Shown piece after piece: positions 28,036 through 37,197 of a DNA stretch of 64,000 nt. The notes beneath the pieces are model-generated. The model was not told the origin of the DNA. It worked only from the letters and a program-made list of their open reading frames with translations, and searched no databases. A program made the translations under genes and the position numbers. The DNA is from Fodinibius salicampi. Its GTDB lineage: Bacteria > Bacteroidota > Rhodothermia > Balneolales > Balneolaceae. Position 1 is the first letter of the stretch; every line of letters starts with the position of its first letter. Where the stretch lies: the NCBI RefSeq assembly GCF_039545095.1, contig NZ_BAABRS010000001.1, positions 248,001 through 312,000 of the forward strand, in the 5' to 3' direction.

Positions 28036-29625
28036 ATGTCTAATCCAACAATAAGAAGTAACGGGATTTACTCAAAGCAATTATACACGGTAATTTTATT
28101 TTTGGCAGTATTAATAACGGTAACATGCGAGGCGATGGCGCAAGAAAATCAGGTGCCTGAAGATATCGCCCCCATTAATACTCCATTTGATATGGCGGAA
28201 GTTGAACGCCCTTCCTTTCCGGACAGAACTTTTGATATCCGGGATTATGGAGCGCAGCAAATGCAGGGAGAGAATCCGTTTGAAAATACGGATGCCATCC
28301 ACAAAGCTATCGAAGCCGCTCACCAAGCGGGCGGGGGAAAAGTATTGATCCCCAAAGGAGAATGGTTGAGCGCTCCCATTCATCTTAAAAGTAATATAAA
28401 CCTGCATGTAGCGGAGGGGGCTACGGTCTATTTTAGTACTGACAAAGAGGATTATTTGCCGGTAGTAAGGCAGCGCCATGAAGGGGTGGAAGCTTATAAT
28501 TATTCTCCCATGATTTATGCATATAAGCTTAATAATGTTGCAGTAACAGGTAAGGGAGCACTGGATGCCCAGGGCGACCATTGGTGGGAATGGGCGGAAG
28601 GTAAAGACTTTGGTGAGCGCACGGAAGTTACCAAAGTTCCCCTGTCACGGCGCGCCTACGGAAAGGGGGCGGGACTGGAAGGCATGCGTCCTAATTTCCT
28701 GATTTTCTGGAAGTCTGAGGATATCCTGGTGGAAGGAATCACCCTGAAGGATTCTCCGATGTGGAATGTTCATTTAGTGTATAGCAACAGGGCCATTGTC
28801 CGGGATGTCACCGTAAACAGCTTGCGCGCTCCCAATGGGGATGGTGTGGTACTGGACTCTGCCAGTGATGTGTTGGTAGAGTATAATCATTTCCAAACCG
28901 GAGATGACGCTGTTGTACTGAAATCCGGGGTTAATGAAGAGGCCCTAAAGCTCGATATCCCAACTCAGAATATCGTGGTACGGAACTTCGAAGCTCGTAA
29001 TGTACGTACCGGCAGTGGAGGAATTGTTTTCGGAAGCGAAACCTCCGGTGGTATCAGAAATGTGTATGTACATGACGCCTATTTTGAAGGTTCTGACCGG
29101 GGCATCCGTTTTAAGACTGAACGGGGACGCGGCAATGTGATTGAGAATATTTATATCCGTGATATTGAAATGAAGGATATCGACAGCCAGGCGATAAACT
29201 TTAATACCTATTACTCCGGTCCGGGATTAACGGGACCATCACCGCTGATCCGAAATATTGATATCCGTAATATCCAGATTGACGGTGTACCGGAACCCAT
29301 AGTGTTAATGGGTTTGCCGGAGAAGTGGCTGGAAAATATCAATCTACAGGATATTCGCGTCATTAATGCCGAAGAAGGCGCGCGAATTACCCGCGTAAAG
29401 AATCTCACGATGAAAAATGTCGAGATTAGCTCCAATACCCGGGCAATGATCGTTGATGATACCTATGAGCTTACGCTTGATAACGTGACACTTACAGATA
29501 ATACAGAGGGAGCAGAACTTCTTCTTGAAGGAGAGTATACGGGCGCCATTTCTATCGGTAATATGACTCTTAACCAGGTGGAATTTGGGGAAGAAGTATC
29601 TGAAAATATAATAAGGGAAAATTGA
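28036..29625 (+). CDS. GH28 polygalacturonase-family enzyme, exported
   Basis: About 529 residues with a signal peptide ending EAMAQ. The right-handed beta-helix carries GH28 catalytic blocks at residues about 266-297 (NGDGVVLDS and TGDDAVVLKSG with the aspartate pair), then GSGGIVFGSETSGG and RGIRFKT for substrate carboxylate binding. The N-terminal FDIRDYGA and NTDAIHKAIEAAH segments are typical. I chose ATG 28036; a TTG at 28006 in the same frame adds ten unlikely residues. It hydrolyses galacturonan or rhamnogalacturonan fragments. Its stop codon overlaps the ATG of the CE8 gene by one base, implying coupled translation. Confidence 0.92.
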   Translation: MSNPTIRSNGIYSKQLYTVILFLAVLITVTCEAMAQENQVPEDIAPINTPFDMAEVERPSFPDRTFDIRDYGAQQMQGENPFENTDAIHKAIEAAHQAGGGKVLIPKGEWLSAPIHLKSNINLHVAEGATVYFSTDKEDYLPVVRQRHEGVEAYNYSPMIYAYKLNNVAVTGKGALDAQGDHWWEWAEGKDFGERTEVTKVPLSRRAYGKGAGLEGMRPNFLIFWKSEDILVEGITLKDSPMWNVHLVYSNRAIVRDVTVNSLRAPNGDGVVLDSASDVLVEYNHFQTGDDAVVLKSGVNEEALKLDIPTQNIVVRNFEARNVRTGSGGIVFGSETSGGIRNVYVHDAYFEGSDRGIRFKTERGRGNVIENIYIRDIEMKDIDSQAINFNTYYSGPGLTGPSPLIRNIDIRNIQIDGVPEPIVLMGLPEKWLENINLQDIRVINAEEGARITRVKNLTMKNVEISSNTRAMIVDDTYELTLDNVTLTDNTEGAELLLEGEYTGAISIGNMTLNQVEFGEEVSENIIREN

Positions 29626-30605
29626 TGATTAGGGATAATAAACAAGCCTGTTTTATTCTACCATTAGTTCTGGCACTCTTAACTGGATTGTCCAATAATG
29701 GTTTCGCTCAACAAGAAACTGAATATTTGGTAGCCAAAGACGGTAGTGGTGACTTTACCAATATTCAGGCCGCTATTGACGACAGCAAATCGTACCCCTA
29801 CGAACGTATCACTATTTTTATAAAGAACGGCGTGTACAAAGAAAAAGTGAAGGTTCATTCATGGAACCCCAACATTTCGTTGATAGGTGAGAGTAAAGAA
29901 AAAACCATTATTACCTATGACGATTATTTTGATAAAGTGGATCGGGGACGAAATAGTACGTTCCATACATACACCTTGCTGGTAGATGGCAATGATTTCC
30001 ACGCGGAAAATCTCACGATCAAGAATAGTGCCGGTCCGGTAGGTCAGGCTGTAGCCCTGCATGTGGAGGCCGATCGGGTTTCATTTGAAAATTGCAGGTT
30101 TTTAGGTAATCAAGATACGATTTACCTGGCTGGAGAAGGAGCCCGACACTATTTTAACAATTGTTATATTGATGGTACGACCGATTTTATTTTTGGATCT
30201 TCAACGGCCGTATTTGAAGATTGTACCCTGCACAGTAAGAAAAATTCGTTTATAACGGCGGCTTCCACTCCCCAAAGTGAGTCCTTTGGATTTGTATTTC
30301 TTGACAGCAAACTAACGGCTGAAGCGAATGTTGACAGTGTATACTTGGGACGCCCCTGGCGAAAATATGCGCAGACGGTTTTTATAAATACGTATATGGG
30401 AGATCATATTGTACCGGAAGGATGGGATAATTGGGGAGATGAGTCTAACGAGGAAACTGTCTTTTATGCAGAATATAACAGCCAGGGAGCAGGAGCATTC
30501 TTAGATGAGCGGGTGGACTGGTCTGAGATCTTATCAGAAGATCAGGCCCAAAAATATATCCTAAACAATATTTTTGGCGATTGGGAGCCTAATCTGAGAA
30601 AATAA
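29625..30605 (+). CDS. CE8 pectin methylesterase, exported
   Basis: About 326 residues; signal peptide ends NGFAQQ. Pectinesterase blocks: LVAKDGSGDFTNIQAAIDD, the Gln of GPVGQAVALHVEAD, GNQDT (catalytic Asp near residue 162), DFIFGSS (Asp near 186) and LGRPWRKYAQTVF with the substrate-binding Arg and Trp. It strips methyl esters so that GH28 can act. The start is ATG 29625, sharing its A with the TGA of GH28; the TTG at 29622 is less likely. Confidence 0.95.
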   Translation: MIRDNKQACFILPLVLALLTGLSNNGFAQQETEYLVAKDGSGDFTNIQAAIDDSKSYPYERITIFIKNGVYKEKVKVHSWNPNISLIGESKEKTIITYDDYFDKVDRGRNSTFHTYTLLVDGNDFHAENLTIKNSAGPVGQAVALHVEADRVSFENCRFLGNQDTIYLAGEGARHYFNNCYIDGTTDFIFGSSTAVFEDCTLHSKKNSFITAASTPQSESFGFVFLDSKLTAEANVDSVYLGRPWRKYAQTVFINTYMGDHIVPEGWDNWGDESNEETVFYAEYNSQGAGAFLDERVDWSEILSEDQAQKYILNNIFGDWEPNLRK

Positions 30606-30693
30606 ATGGAAAATAAAATTGAAATCGACAAAACCTTTCATTATTTGTATCATAGTTATGATTAATTAATAGCATAAAAATAAAGGGAATAAA

Positions 30694-32079
30694 ATGATTC
30701 GATTTTTAAAAGTAAGGGTTTTGCAAATCTTGGGATTACTTTTGTTATTAACTGTTCCATTACAGGCACAAGACTGGCAGGAACTCTTCAACGGTGAGAA
30801 TCTTGATGGGTGGACCCAAAAGGGTGGAGTCGCGGAATATTTTGTGGAAGAAGGAGCCATTGTTGGTGAAGCCATTCCCAGTACTCCCAACTCTTTCTTG
30901 GTTACCGAGGAAGAATATGGTGATTTTATACTGGAATTTGAAGTGTATATGGATACCCAGCTTAATAGTGGTGTCCAAATTCGCAGTAAGAGCAGGCCAG
31001 ATTATCAGGATGGTCGTGTTCACGGCTACCAAGTAGAGTTAGACCCTTCTGATCGGGCCTGGAGTGGAGGTATTTATGATGAAGCCCGGCGGGGATGGCT
31101 CTATCCTCTATCCAGGAATAAAAAGGGACAAAAAGCCCTGCAGCTTGGACAATGGAATACCGTTCGGGTAGAGGCGGTTGGATCCAGCATCAACACATGG
31201 ATTAATGGAATACAAACGGCCCGGTTGGTAGACGATATGACAGCTGAAGGATTTATTGGCTTGCAGGTACATTCTATTAATGACTGGATGATGGAAGGAG
31301 CCCAGGTAAAATGGCGCGATATTCGTATCCTCACAGAAAACGTCGAAGCACATCGGAAGACACCGGATCCACAGGTGGAAGAAGTAAGTTATTTAAAGAA
31401 TGAGTTGACCCAATGGGAAAAAAGTAAGGGCTGGCGACTTCTTTGGGATGGACAAACTTCTGAGGGCTGGCGGGGTGCAAACCTTGATCATTTTCCCGAA
31501 AGTGGTTGGACTATTAATGAAGGAGTGCTTACAATTGAAGCCACGGATGGAGGCGAAGCCACCGGACCCGGTGATATCGTAACCACCGCACAGTATAGCG
31601 ATTTTGAACTGGAGCTGGAGTTTAAAATTACCGAAGGGGCCAATAGTGGTATAAAGTATTTTGTAGATCCGGATCTGAATAAAGGAGAAGGTTCGGCAAT
31701 TGGAACTGAATTTCAAATTCTGGATGACCAGCGTCATCCCGATGCAGACCGGGGAGTAGAAGGGAATCGTACGGTCGGTTCGCTCTATGATCTTATTCCT
31801 GCAGAGAACTTGTCGGTTCCAGGACGAGGGAAGCCTTTTAACGGCGTTGGAAATTGGAATAAAGCCCGGATTGTATCTAAAGATGGACATGTCGAGCATT
31901 GGCTCAATAATCAGAAGGTAGTTGAGTATGATCGTTTCTCACAAATATTTGAGGCATTGGTCGCATATAGTAAATACCAAAAATGGGAAGGATTCGGCCA
32001 ATGGCCGCAGGGACATATTCTGCTGCAGGATCATGGAAATGAAGTTCACTTCCGCAGCATTAAGATCAGAGAATTTTAA
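30694..32079 (+). CDS. Double DUF1080 (3-keto-disaccharide hydrolase-like) protein
   Basis: 461 residues with a signal peptide ending PLQAQ. Two DUF1080/laminarin-G-like domains: about 25-215 (LFNGENLDGWTQKGG, LNSGVQIRSKS, GRVHGYQVELDP, GWLYPLSRN) and about 250-461 (LLWDGQTSEGWRGAN, ANSGIKYFVDP, GTEFQILDD, GSLYDLIPAEN, HWLNNQKVVEYDRFS). The family includes hydrolases or lyases of 3-keto-glycosides formed by Gfo/Idh/MocA dehydrogenases, and such a dehydrogenase follows 35 bp later. The two domains are diverged from each other, so they may split binding and catalysis. The substrate is unknown; the surrounding pectin genes suggest a uronide. Confidence 0.85.
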   Translation: MIRFLKVRVLQILGLLLLLTVPLQAQDWQELFNGENLDGWTQKGGVAEYFVEEGAIVGEAIPSTPNSFLVTEEEYGDFILEFEVYMDTQLNSGVQIRSKSRPDYQDGRVHGYQVELDPSDRAWSGGIYDEARRGWLYPLSRNKKGQKALQLGQWNTVRVEAVGSSINTWINGIQTARLVDDMTAEGFIGLQVHSINDWMMEGAQVKWRDIRILTENVEAHRKTPDPQVEEVSYLKNELTQWEKSKGWRLLWDGQTSEGWRGANLDHFPESGWTINEGVLTIEATDGGEATGPGDIVTTAQYSDFELELEFKITEGANSGIKYFVDPDLNKGEGSAIGTEFQILDDQRHPDADRGVEGNRTVGSLYDLIPAENLSVPGRGKPFNGVGNWNKARIVSKDGHVEHWLNNQKVVEYDRFSQIFEALVAYSKYQKWEGFGQWPQGHILLQDHGNEVHFRSIKIREF

Positions 32080-32114
32080 AATAGTTGAATACTAAACAGA
32101 TATAGAATAATATT

Positions 32115-33443
32115 ATGGGATCACGAAAAGATTTTATCAAAAAAGCAACGTTAGGCGCCGGTGGATTAGCATTGGGATTATCCGCAAAAAGTTACGGCAG
32201 AGTAATGGGAGCTAATGATCGTATCAATATTGCGATCATGGGATGTGGTCGCCGTGTAGGCGCCTATTATGAGATTCTCTCCTCTGATTACAATACCAAT
32301 CTAAGCTGGCTTTGTGATGTAAAAGCAAGCCAGCGCACAAAAGTGATTGAAGCGTTGAAAAAGGAAGAGATAGATGCCGAGCCAAAGCAGACGGATGATA
32401 TCCGGGAAGTACTGGAGGATCCTGAAGTGGATGTCATTTTTAATGCCACCCCTGACCACTGGCATGCGCCGGGGACTTTAATGGCTGTTCAGGCCGGAAA
32501 ACATGTATATGTAGAAAAACCTTGCAGTCACAACATGGAGGAGAGTAAAATGCTTGTAGCAGCCCAGCAAAAGTATGACAAGATCATACAGATGGGGAAC
32601 CAACAGCGTTCGGCCCCTCATACCATTGAAATTATTAATGAAATCCACAATGGAGCTATTGGAAGACCCTACAAAGCGGTGGCATTTTATAATAATCAGC
32701 GAGGAAAGGTTCCAAATCCCGTTCAGCAGGATCCGCCGGAAGATTTAAACTGGGAGCTGTTCCAGGGACCGGCGCCTCGCGAAGCCTACCATCATGATAC
32801 GTGGGACTATAACTGGCACTGGTACGGCTGGAAATGGGGAACCGCTGAGACCGGCAATAACGCTACTCACGAGGTTGATGTCGCACGCTGGGCCCTGCAG
32901 GTTGACTATCCTGAACAGGTTGACGTAGACGCCGCTAAACAGCACTTTCAGGATGATGGATGGACTATGTATGATACCATGTATGCAACTTTCCGCTATG
33001 CTGATGACAAAACGATCAATTGGGATGGAAAGAGCCGAAATAGCTTGCAGACGTATGGTGCAGGCCGGGGAACAATTATTTATGGAACGGAAGGATCAGT
33101 TTTTGTAAACAGAGGCATTTACCGGCTTTTTGATCGGGAAGGAGAATTGGTACGAGAAAAATCTGCTGGTGGTAACGAGCAGGGGACGGCCTTGGGTGGG
33201 GGCGGAAGTATGTCCACCCGGCATATTCTTAATTTCCTGAATACCATCCGGGGAACATCAGATCAGCAAAATTCTCCCATTGATGAAGGATCCAAAAGTG
33301 TAGATCTTTGCCATTTGGCCAATATCGCCTATCGCACGGGCAAAAGCTTAGAAGTTGATTCTTCGACCGGTCGTATTTATGATCGGGAAGCAATGCAACT
33401 TTGGGGACGGGACTATGAGTCCGGTTGGGAGCCCAAGGTATAG
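32115..33443 (+). CDS. Gfo/Idh/MocA oxidoreductase with Tat-like leader
   Basis: 442 residues. The leader SRKDFIKKATLGAGGLALGL resembles a Tat signal, but the pair is RK rather than RR. NAD-binding core: IAIMGCGRRVGAYYE; then NATPDHWHAPGTLMA, VEKPCSHN with the intact EKP, QMGNQQRS and the later NNATHEVDVARWAL. It is related to the 4469 gene but has classical EKP. It sits directly after the double-DUF1080 gene, the arrangement expected for oxidation to a keto-sugar followed by bond cleavage, probably in the periplasm (inference). Confidence 0.87.
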   Translation: MGSRKDFIKKATLGAGGLALGLSAKSYGRVMGANDRINIAIMGCGRRVGAYYEILSSDYNTNLSWLCDVKASQRTKVIEALKKEEIDAEPKQTDDIREVLEDPEVDVIFNATPDHWHAPGTLMAVQAGKHVYVEKPCSHNMEESKMLVAAQQKYDKIIQMGNQQRSAPHTIEIINEIHNGAIGRPYKAVAFYNNQRGKVPNPVQQDPPEDLNWELFQGPAPREAYHHDTWDYNWHWYGWKWGTAETGNNATHEVDVARWALQVDYPEQVDVDAAKQHFQDDGWTMYDTMYATFRYADDKTINWDGKSRNSLQTYGAGRGTIIYGTEGSVFVNRGIYRLFDREGELVREKSAGGNEQGTALGGGGSMSTRHILNFLNTIRGTSDQQNSPIDEGSKSVDLCHLANIAYRTGKSLEVDSSTGRIYDREAMQLWGRDYESGWEPKV

Positions 33444-33572
33444 CATGCATCTTTTTTAAGTATTGAAGTAAATAAAGCTTTTTGTGTTTTAAATTTTTAC
33501 TTTACCGCTTACTTAAAGTAGTTTACAGTTAAACATTATTATTAATCATATTTATAATTTTACTAAATAATT

Positions 33573-34820
33573 ATGCTTAGAAAGTATTCACTCGGTACCG
33601 GGGATCGGTTTGGACAGCAGGGGATAGCGCAACTAAGATCCGTTTTAAAGGCCAAAGAAGAGGAGGGGGTTACCATTACTCCTGTATGGAATAAATCACA
33701 CCGGGAGCACGAAATTATTGGTACCACTCACCAGGATGTACGCAAGGAGGCAGACGATGCTGTGGACACGCTTAACTGGGCGGACGGCTATTGTGTAGAT
33801 GCCGATCATATTACCAAGGAGATTGTGGATCCCTATATTTCATGCTCTAACTTTTTTACCATTGATGTGGCTGATTATATCGGAGAGAAAAGTGATTCAG
33901 AAGCGAAGGAGGCATTCCTTCAGAAGAACGAAGAACTGATTGGAAATCTGAAAATTCCTGGAATTGAGGAGAGCTTCAAGGTAACGGAATCGTTTTTAAG
34001 TAACTGGGCCGATCAGTATTTGCTTGCTATAAAGGAGGCCAGAGCGATATATGAATATATCGCGAAGAAGAAAGATGGCGATGCAGTCTATGAAATATCC
34101 ATGGATGAAGTGGAAACTCCCCAAACGCCTATAGAGCTTTATTTCATCCTAAAGACGGCTGCAGAAGAAGATATTGAGATTCATACTATTGCCCCAAAAT
34201 TTACCGGGGATTTTTATAAGGGGGTCGACTATGTGGGAAATTTAGATCAGTTCGTAAAGGAATTTGAGCAGGATATCCTGGTAATTGACCATGCTGTAAC
34301 GACCTTTAATCTACCGGATAGCCTAAAACTTAGTATTCATTCGGGAAGTGATAAATTTTCTTTATATCCGCATATACACGCGCTGCTAAATAAACATGAG
34401 GCGGGAGTTCACCTTAAAACATCCGGAACCACCTGGCTGGAAGAACTTATAGGATTGGCGGAATCCGGCCCAGAGGGTCTGGAAATGGTTTCAACAATCT
34501 ATAAGGAAGCCTATACCAGATATGGCGAGTTAACCGGTCCTTATAAGCCAGTCATTAAGATCGATCAGAATCAGTTACCCGATCCGAATGAATTTGCGGG
34601 ATGGGATGGAGCAACCATTGTTGCCAAATTAGAACACCGGCCCGAGCATCCGGAATTTGACTCACAACTAAGACAGTTCCTGCACTGTTCTTATAAGATA
34701 GCAGCAGAACAGGGAACCGGTTTTATTGAGCTATTAAAAGAAAACGAGTCAGAGGTAGGTAGCAGAGTTACCAACAACCTTTATGACCGTCATATTAGGC
34801 CCTTATTTTTAGGTGAGTAA
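33573..34820 (+). CDS. uxaE: Tagaturonate epimerase (UxaE family)
   Basis: 415 residues, no signal peptide, cytosolic. It matches the UxaE family from KYSLGTGDRFGQQGIAQL at the start through WADGYCVDADHIT, IPKF-type TIAPKFTGDFYKGVDYVG and LKLSIHSGSDKFSLYPHI. UxaE converts D-tagaturonate to D-fructuronate, joining the galacturonate and glucuronate pathways. It follows the pectin genes by 129 bp and faces the SDR oxidoreductase gene, which would take fructuronate to mannonate. Confidence 0.85.
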   Translation: MLRKYSLGTGDRFGQQGIAQLRSVLKAKEEEGVTITPVWNKSHREHEIIGTTHQDVRKEADDAVDTLNWADGYCVDADHITKEIVDPYISCSNFFTIDVADYIGEKSDSEAKEAFLQKNEELIGNLKIPGIEESFKVTESFLSNWADQYLLAIKEARAIYEYIAKKKDGDAVYEISMDEVETPQTPIELYFILKTAAEEDIEIHTIAPKFTGDFYKGVDYVGNLDQFVKEFEQDILVIDHAVTTFNLPDSLKLSIHSGSDKFSLYPHIHALLNKHEAGVHLKTSGTTWLEELIGLAESGPEGLEMVSTIYKEAYTRYGELTGPYKPVIKIDQNQLPDPNEFAGWDGATIVAKLEHRPEHPEFDSQLRQFLHCSYKIAAEQGTGFIELLKENESEVGSRVTNNLYDRHIRPLFLGE

Positions 34821-34835
34821 AGCTAACTAAGCTTA

Positions 34836-35651
34836 TTAAATACCACTAAAGGCGTTAAATCCACCGTCTACGGGGATAACAGTACCGGTAACAAACTTTG
34901 AGGCATCACTGCATAACCAAATAGCTGTACCGACTAATTCATCGGCCTCACCAAAGCGATTCATGGGAGTGTGATCGACAATTGTTTGTCCGCGATCGGT
35001 CAGGCTCCCATCTTCATTGAGAAGTAAATCACGATTTTGCTTTCCAATAAAAAAGCCGGGTGCAATAGCATTAACGCGGAGATTTTCTCCATGCTTGTTG
35101 GCCAGTTCTACCGCCAGGGATTTTGTAAAATTATCTATAGCAGCTTTGGCCGCGGAATAACCGATAACCCGGCTTATAACCTTTTGTGCAGCCATAGAAG
35201 AAATATTGATAATGATCCCCTGTTGTTGACCTATCATCTCCTCAGAGAATATTTTACACGGATAATAGGACCCATGCAGGTTAAGATCTACTACTTTTTC
35301 GAAGGCTTCATTATCTAAATCCAGAAATGAGTCGTCGGGATCCACAACAGCCCCGGAAATATTTCCTCCGGCTGCATTTATGAGGATATCAATTTTCCCC
35401 CATTTAGTTAAGAATTTTTGTTTAGCAGCCTTGAGGTCCTCTTCATTAAGAACGTCTGCAATTAATGATAATGCCTCACCGCCATTACTTTTTATCGTCT
35501 CGACTTGTTCTTCAACTGTCTCGCGGGTGCGTCCCAGGATACCTACCTTGGCTCCCGCCTGGGCAATTCCTTCGGCCATTGCTCCCCCCAATACTCCATT
35601 ACCACCGGTTACAATTGCAGTTTTGCCCGTTAAATCAAAAAGTTTGTTCAT
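34836..35651 (-). CDS. uxuB: SDR-type D-mannonate oxidoreductase / fructuronate reductase
   Basis: 271 residues, classical SDR: TGGNGVLGG cofactor motif near residue 16, NAAGGNISG, the catalytic Ser in NISSMAA, YSAAKAA with the Tyr/Lys pair, then NAIAPGFFIGKQNRDLLL and HTPMNRFGEADELVG, which match the SDR mannonate oxidoreductases of uronate clusters (the B. subtilis YjmF type) rather than the larger E. coli UxuB. It interconverts D-fructuronate and D-mannonate with NAD(H). It converges on uxaE with a 15-bp gap. A LacI-like site lies about 320 bp upstream of its start. KduD-type activity is the main alternative. Confidence 0.8.
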   Translation of the reverse strand: MNKLFDLTGKTAIVTGGNGVLGGAMAEGIAQAGAKVGILGRTRETVEEQVETIKSNGGEALSLIADVLNEEDLKAAKQKFLTKWGKIDILINAAGGNISGAVVDPDDSFLDLDNEAFEKVVDLNLHGSYYPCKIFSEEMIGQQQGIIINISSMAAQKVISRVIGYSAAKAAIDNFTKSLAVELANKHGENLRVNAIAPGFFIGKQNRDLLLNEDGSLTDRGQTIVDHTPMNRFGEADELVGTAIWLCSDASKFVTGTVIPVDGGFNAFSGI

Positions 35652-36084
35652 AATGTAAAAATCTGAATAATTTAAGTTAAGCGTATCTTCTTATGCATAT
35701 GGATTGAAACAAAATTCCGACTACATTGTATTGCGCTACAATCAAGTAAGCAAAAAATAACCTGTTTTTTGTCGCTTGTTCGAATGAGGGTAAATATTCC
35801 TTAATTTTTTTTGAAAACCAAGTAAGATTATATTTCCCAAAGGATTATACAGATTTTGGAGAAGTCGTTATATATTTACCTATACCGATGTAAAACTCTG
35901 TAGCTTACTATCAAAAATCCCTCCCAAATATCATCAAATAGGACCATTGTATTTCCATATCCATCTGTTTGTACAATCGTTTGCATAATATAGAAAATAT
36001 ATTGGTCTGTTTGTAAAAATACTCCTCCTTGTTAGTAGTTGGAGGTGAATTTATTTCTGGAAATAGTCTTCAATGGATAGCTAT
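35652..36084 (-). promoter_or_regulatory. Long leader upstream of the SDR uronate gene
   Basis: About 430 bp without a recognisable gene between the SDR start and the terminator at 36086. It contains the LacI-like site at 35970-35985 and a CCTCC/GGAGG hairpin near 36030. On the minus strand downstream of the operator, a 17-codon frame (MDMEIQWSYLMIFGRDF) is present but has no other support. The promoter is probably close to the operator, which would leave a long untranslated leader. Confidence 0.4.
35970..35985 (-). promoter_or_regulatory. Candidate LacI-family operator upstream of the SDR uronate gene
   Basis: Read on the minus strand it is TGCAAACGATTGTACA, identical at 15 of 16 bases to the site at 22584 before GH10, and in the same orientation relative to transcription. 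Confidence 0.45.
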
Positions 36085-36123
36085 AAAAAAAGGGATACCG
36101 TTGATGACGGTATCCCTTTTTTA
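36085..36123. terminator. Bidirectional intrinsic terminator
   Basis: AAAAAAGGGATACCG (36086-36100) pairs perfectly with CGGTATCCCTTTTTT (36108-36122) around a 7-base loop, with T-runs on both strands. It closes the histone H1-like gene on the minus strand. Confidence 0.9.
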
Positions 36124-36139
36124 TTAATGAAAAGAGTGA

Positions 36140-36322
36140 TTATACTTTTCCAGTATTTTTCCACTCTTGAATTTCCATACGAATCTCTTGTGCTTTTTTC
36201 TTCATTGCCTGAAGAGTTTTACGGGCACGTGTTCCGGCAGCTTTATTGCCCTTCTCATAGAACTTATTGATGTCAGGTTCCAGCTGATCTAATAGTTCGT
36301 TCATTTCATCGTATCGGCTCAT
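36140..36322 (-). CDS. Histone H1-like (Hc1-type) small DNA-binding protein
   Basis: 60 residues, mostly charged helix: MSRYDEMNELLDQLEPD, then NKFYEKGNKAAGTRARKTL, then a KKKAQEIRMEIQEWK tail. The KGNKAAGTRARK core is the hallmark of the small histone H1-like proteins widespread in Bacteroidota. It probably acts as a nucleoid-associated protein. It is monocistronic with its own terminator. Confidence 0.85.
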   Translation of the reverse strand: MSRYDEMNELLDQLEPDINKFYEKGNKAAGTRARKTLQAMKKKAQEIRMEIQEWKNTGKV

Positions 36323-36522
36323 TATATAACTCCGTTTTTTATAATTAATATTATCAAAATCGTTCGATGCTGATATATAACATCAGCCTCGATAAGGTCG
36401 AATCTATGTATATGGAATTGATCTGTCAAGTAAAAAGCCCTTTTTAATGCAATAAATAGGATTTTTTACATATTTAGACCGGATTTATCCTTAAAAATAA
36501 GGTTCTAAAAGAAATATGAAGC

Positions 36523-37182
36523 TCATTCTACAATCAAAATGGCATTTTCGAGGCTGGGAAACTGACCAAAATCCTGGGCCGTAGTTAAATAGCACCGCCT
36601 ATTTAGTTTGCTGAACTCATCGGGAATTTGGACATTCCGGAACTCTTTGTCCATCGACTCCCAGCTTATTTTTGAAGGCATATTATTGGTGAAAATTTCG
36701 GCTTTGTCTGATTTCGAAAAAATAACCAGCTCATCGCTATTCAGTTCTTTCTGCAAGAAGGATAACAACTTGGGTAATTCAACGGAAATTTCCTTATTAC
36801 GATCAAGATCCTGAACTAATGTTGAAATTAAAAGTACTGGCTGATCAGAAATGTTCTCAAGGAAAGTACGGTCGAGTTGTAAATTGCCATCCTTAAGGGT
36901 AATAAAATTTCGTTTATAGGGATTGATTCCAATAGTGGAAACGCCTTCATCTGCTAGTAGCGCTACCAGTCTTTTGTTTAGATCTTTGAGACTTCGAATG
37001 GTAGCTTCTTCACGCATTACACCTGTTTGAATAATGCGCTCAGTATATTCGCTGTCGGTATGTACGATAATAGAGCGAATATTGTTATCGCTTTGCTGCT
37101 GTTGAGCCAGAGATCGAGCCAAAGCGGTTAGAAATATCCCATTGTCAAGGTGATCATGATCAAGTGCTGCAAGGTAACGCAT
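36523..37182 (-). CDS. Conserved-looking hypothetical cytosolic protein
   Basis: 219 residues, no signal peptide or membrane segment. I do not recognise the family. The pattern SIIVHTDSEYTERIIQTG, LNKRLVALLADEGVSTIGINPYKRNF and later PVLLISTLVQDLD has the alternating strand-helix feel of an amino-acid-kinase or Rossmann-like domain, but no nucleotide motif is clear. It begins 15 bp after the cytidine deaminase gene on the same strand and so is probably in the same operon. Confidence 0.65.
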   Translation of the reverse strand: MRYLAALDHDHLDNGIFLTALARSLAQQQQSDNNIRSIIVHTDSEYTERIIQTGVMREEATIRSLKDLNKRLVALLADEGVSTIGINPYKRNFITLKDGNLQLDRTFLENISDQPVLLISTLVQDLDRNKEISVELPKLLSFLQKELNSDELVIFSKSDKAEIFTNNMPSKISWESMDKEFRNVQIPDEFSKLNRRCYLTTAQDFGQFPSLENAILIVE

Positions 37183-37197
37183 ATAATTTTTTAAAAT

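Noticed and set aside
35770-35790. GTTCGAAT text resembling a tRNA T-loop
   Set aside because: No acceptor stem, anticodon arm or D-arm around it.
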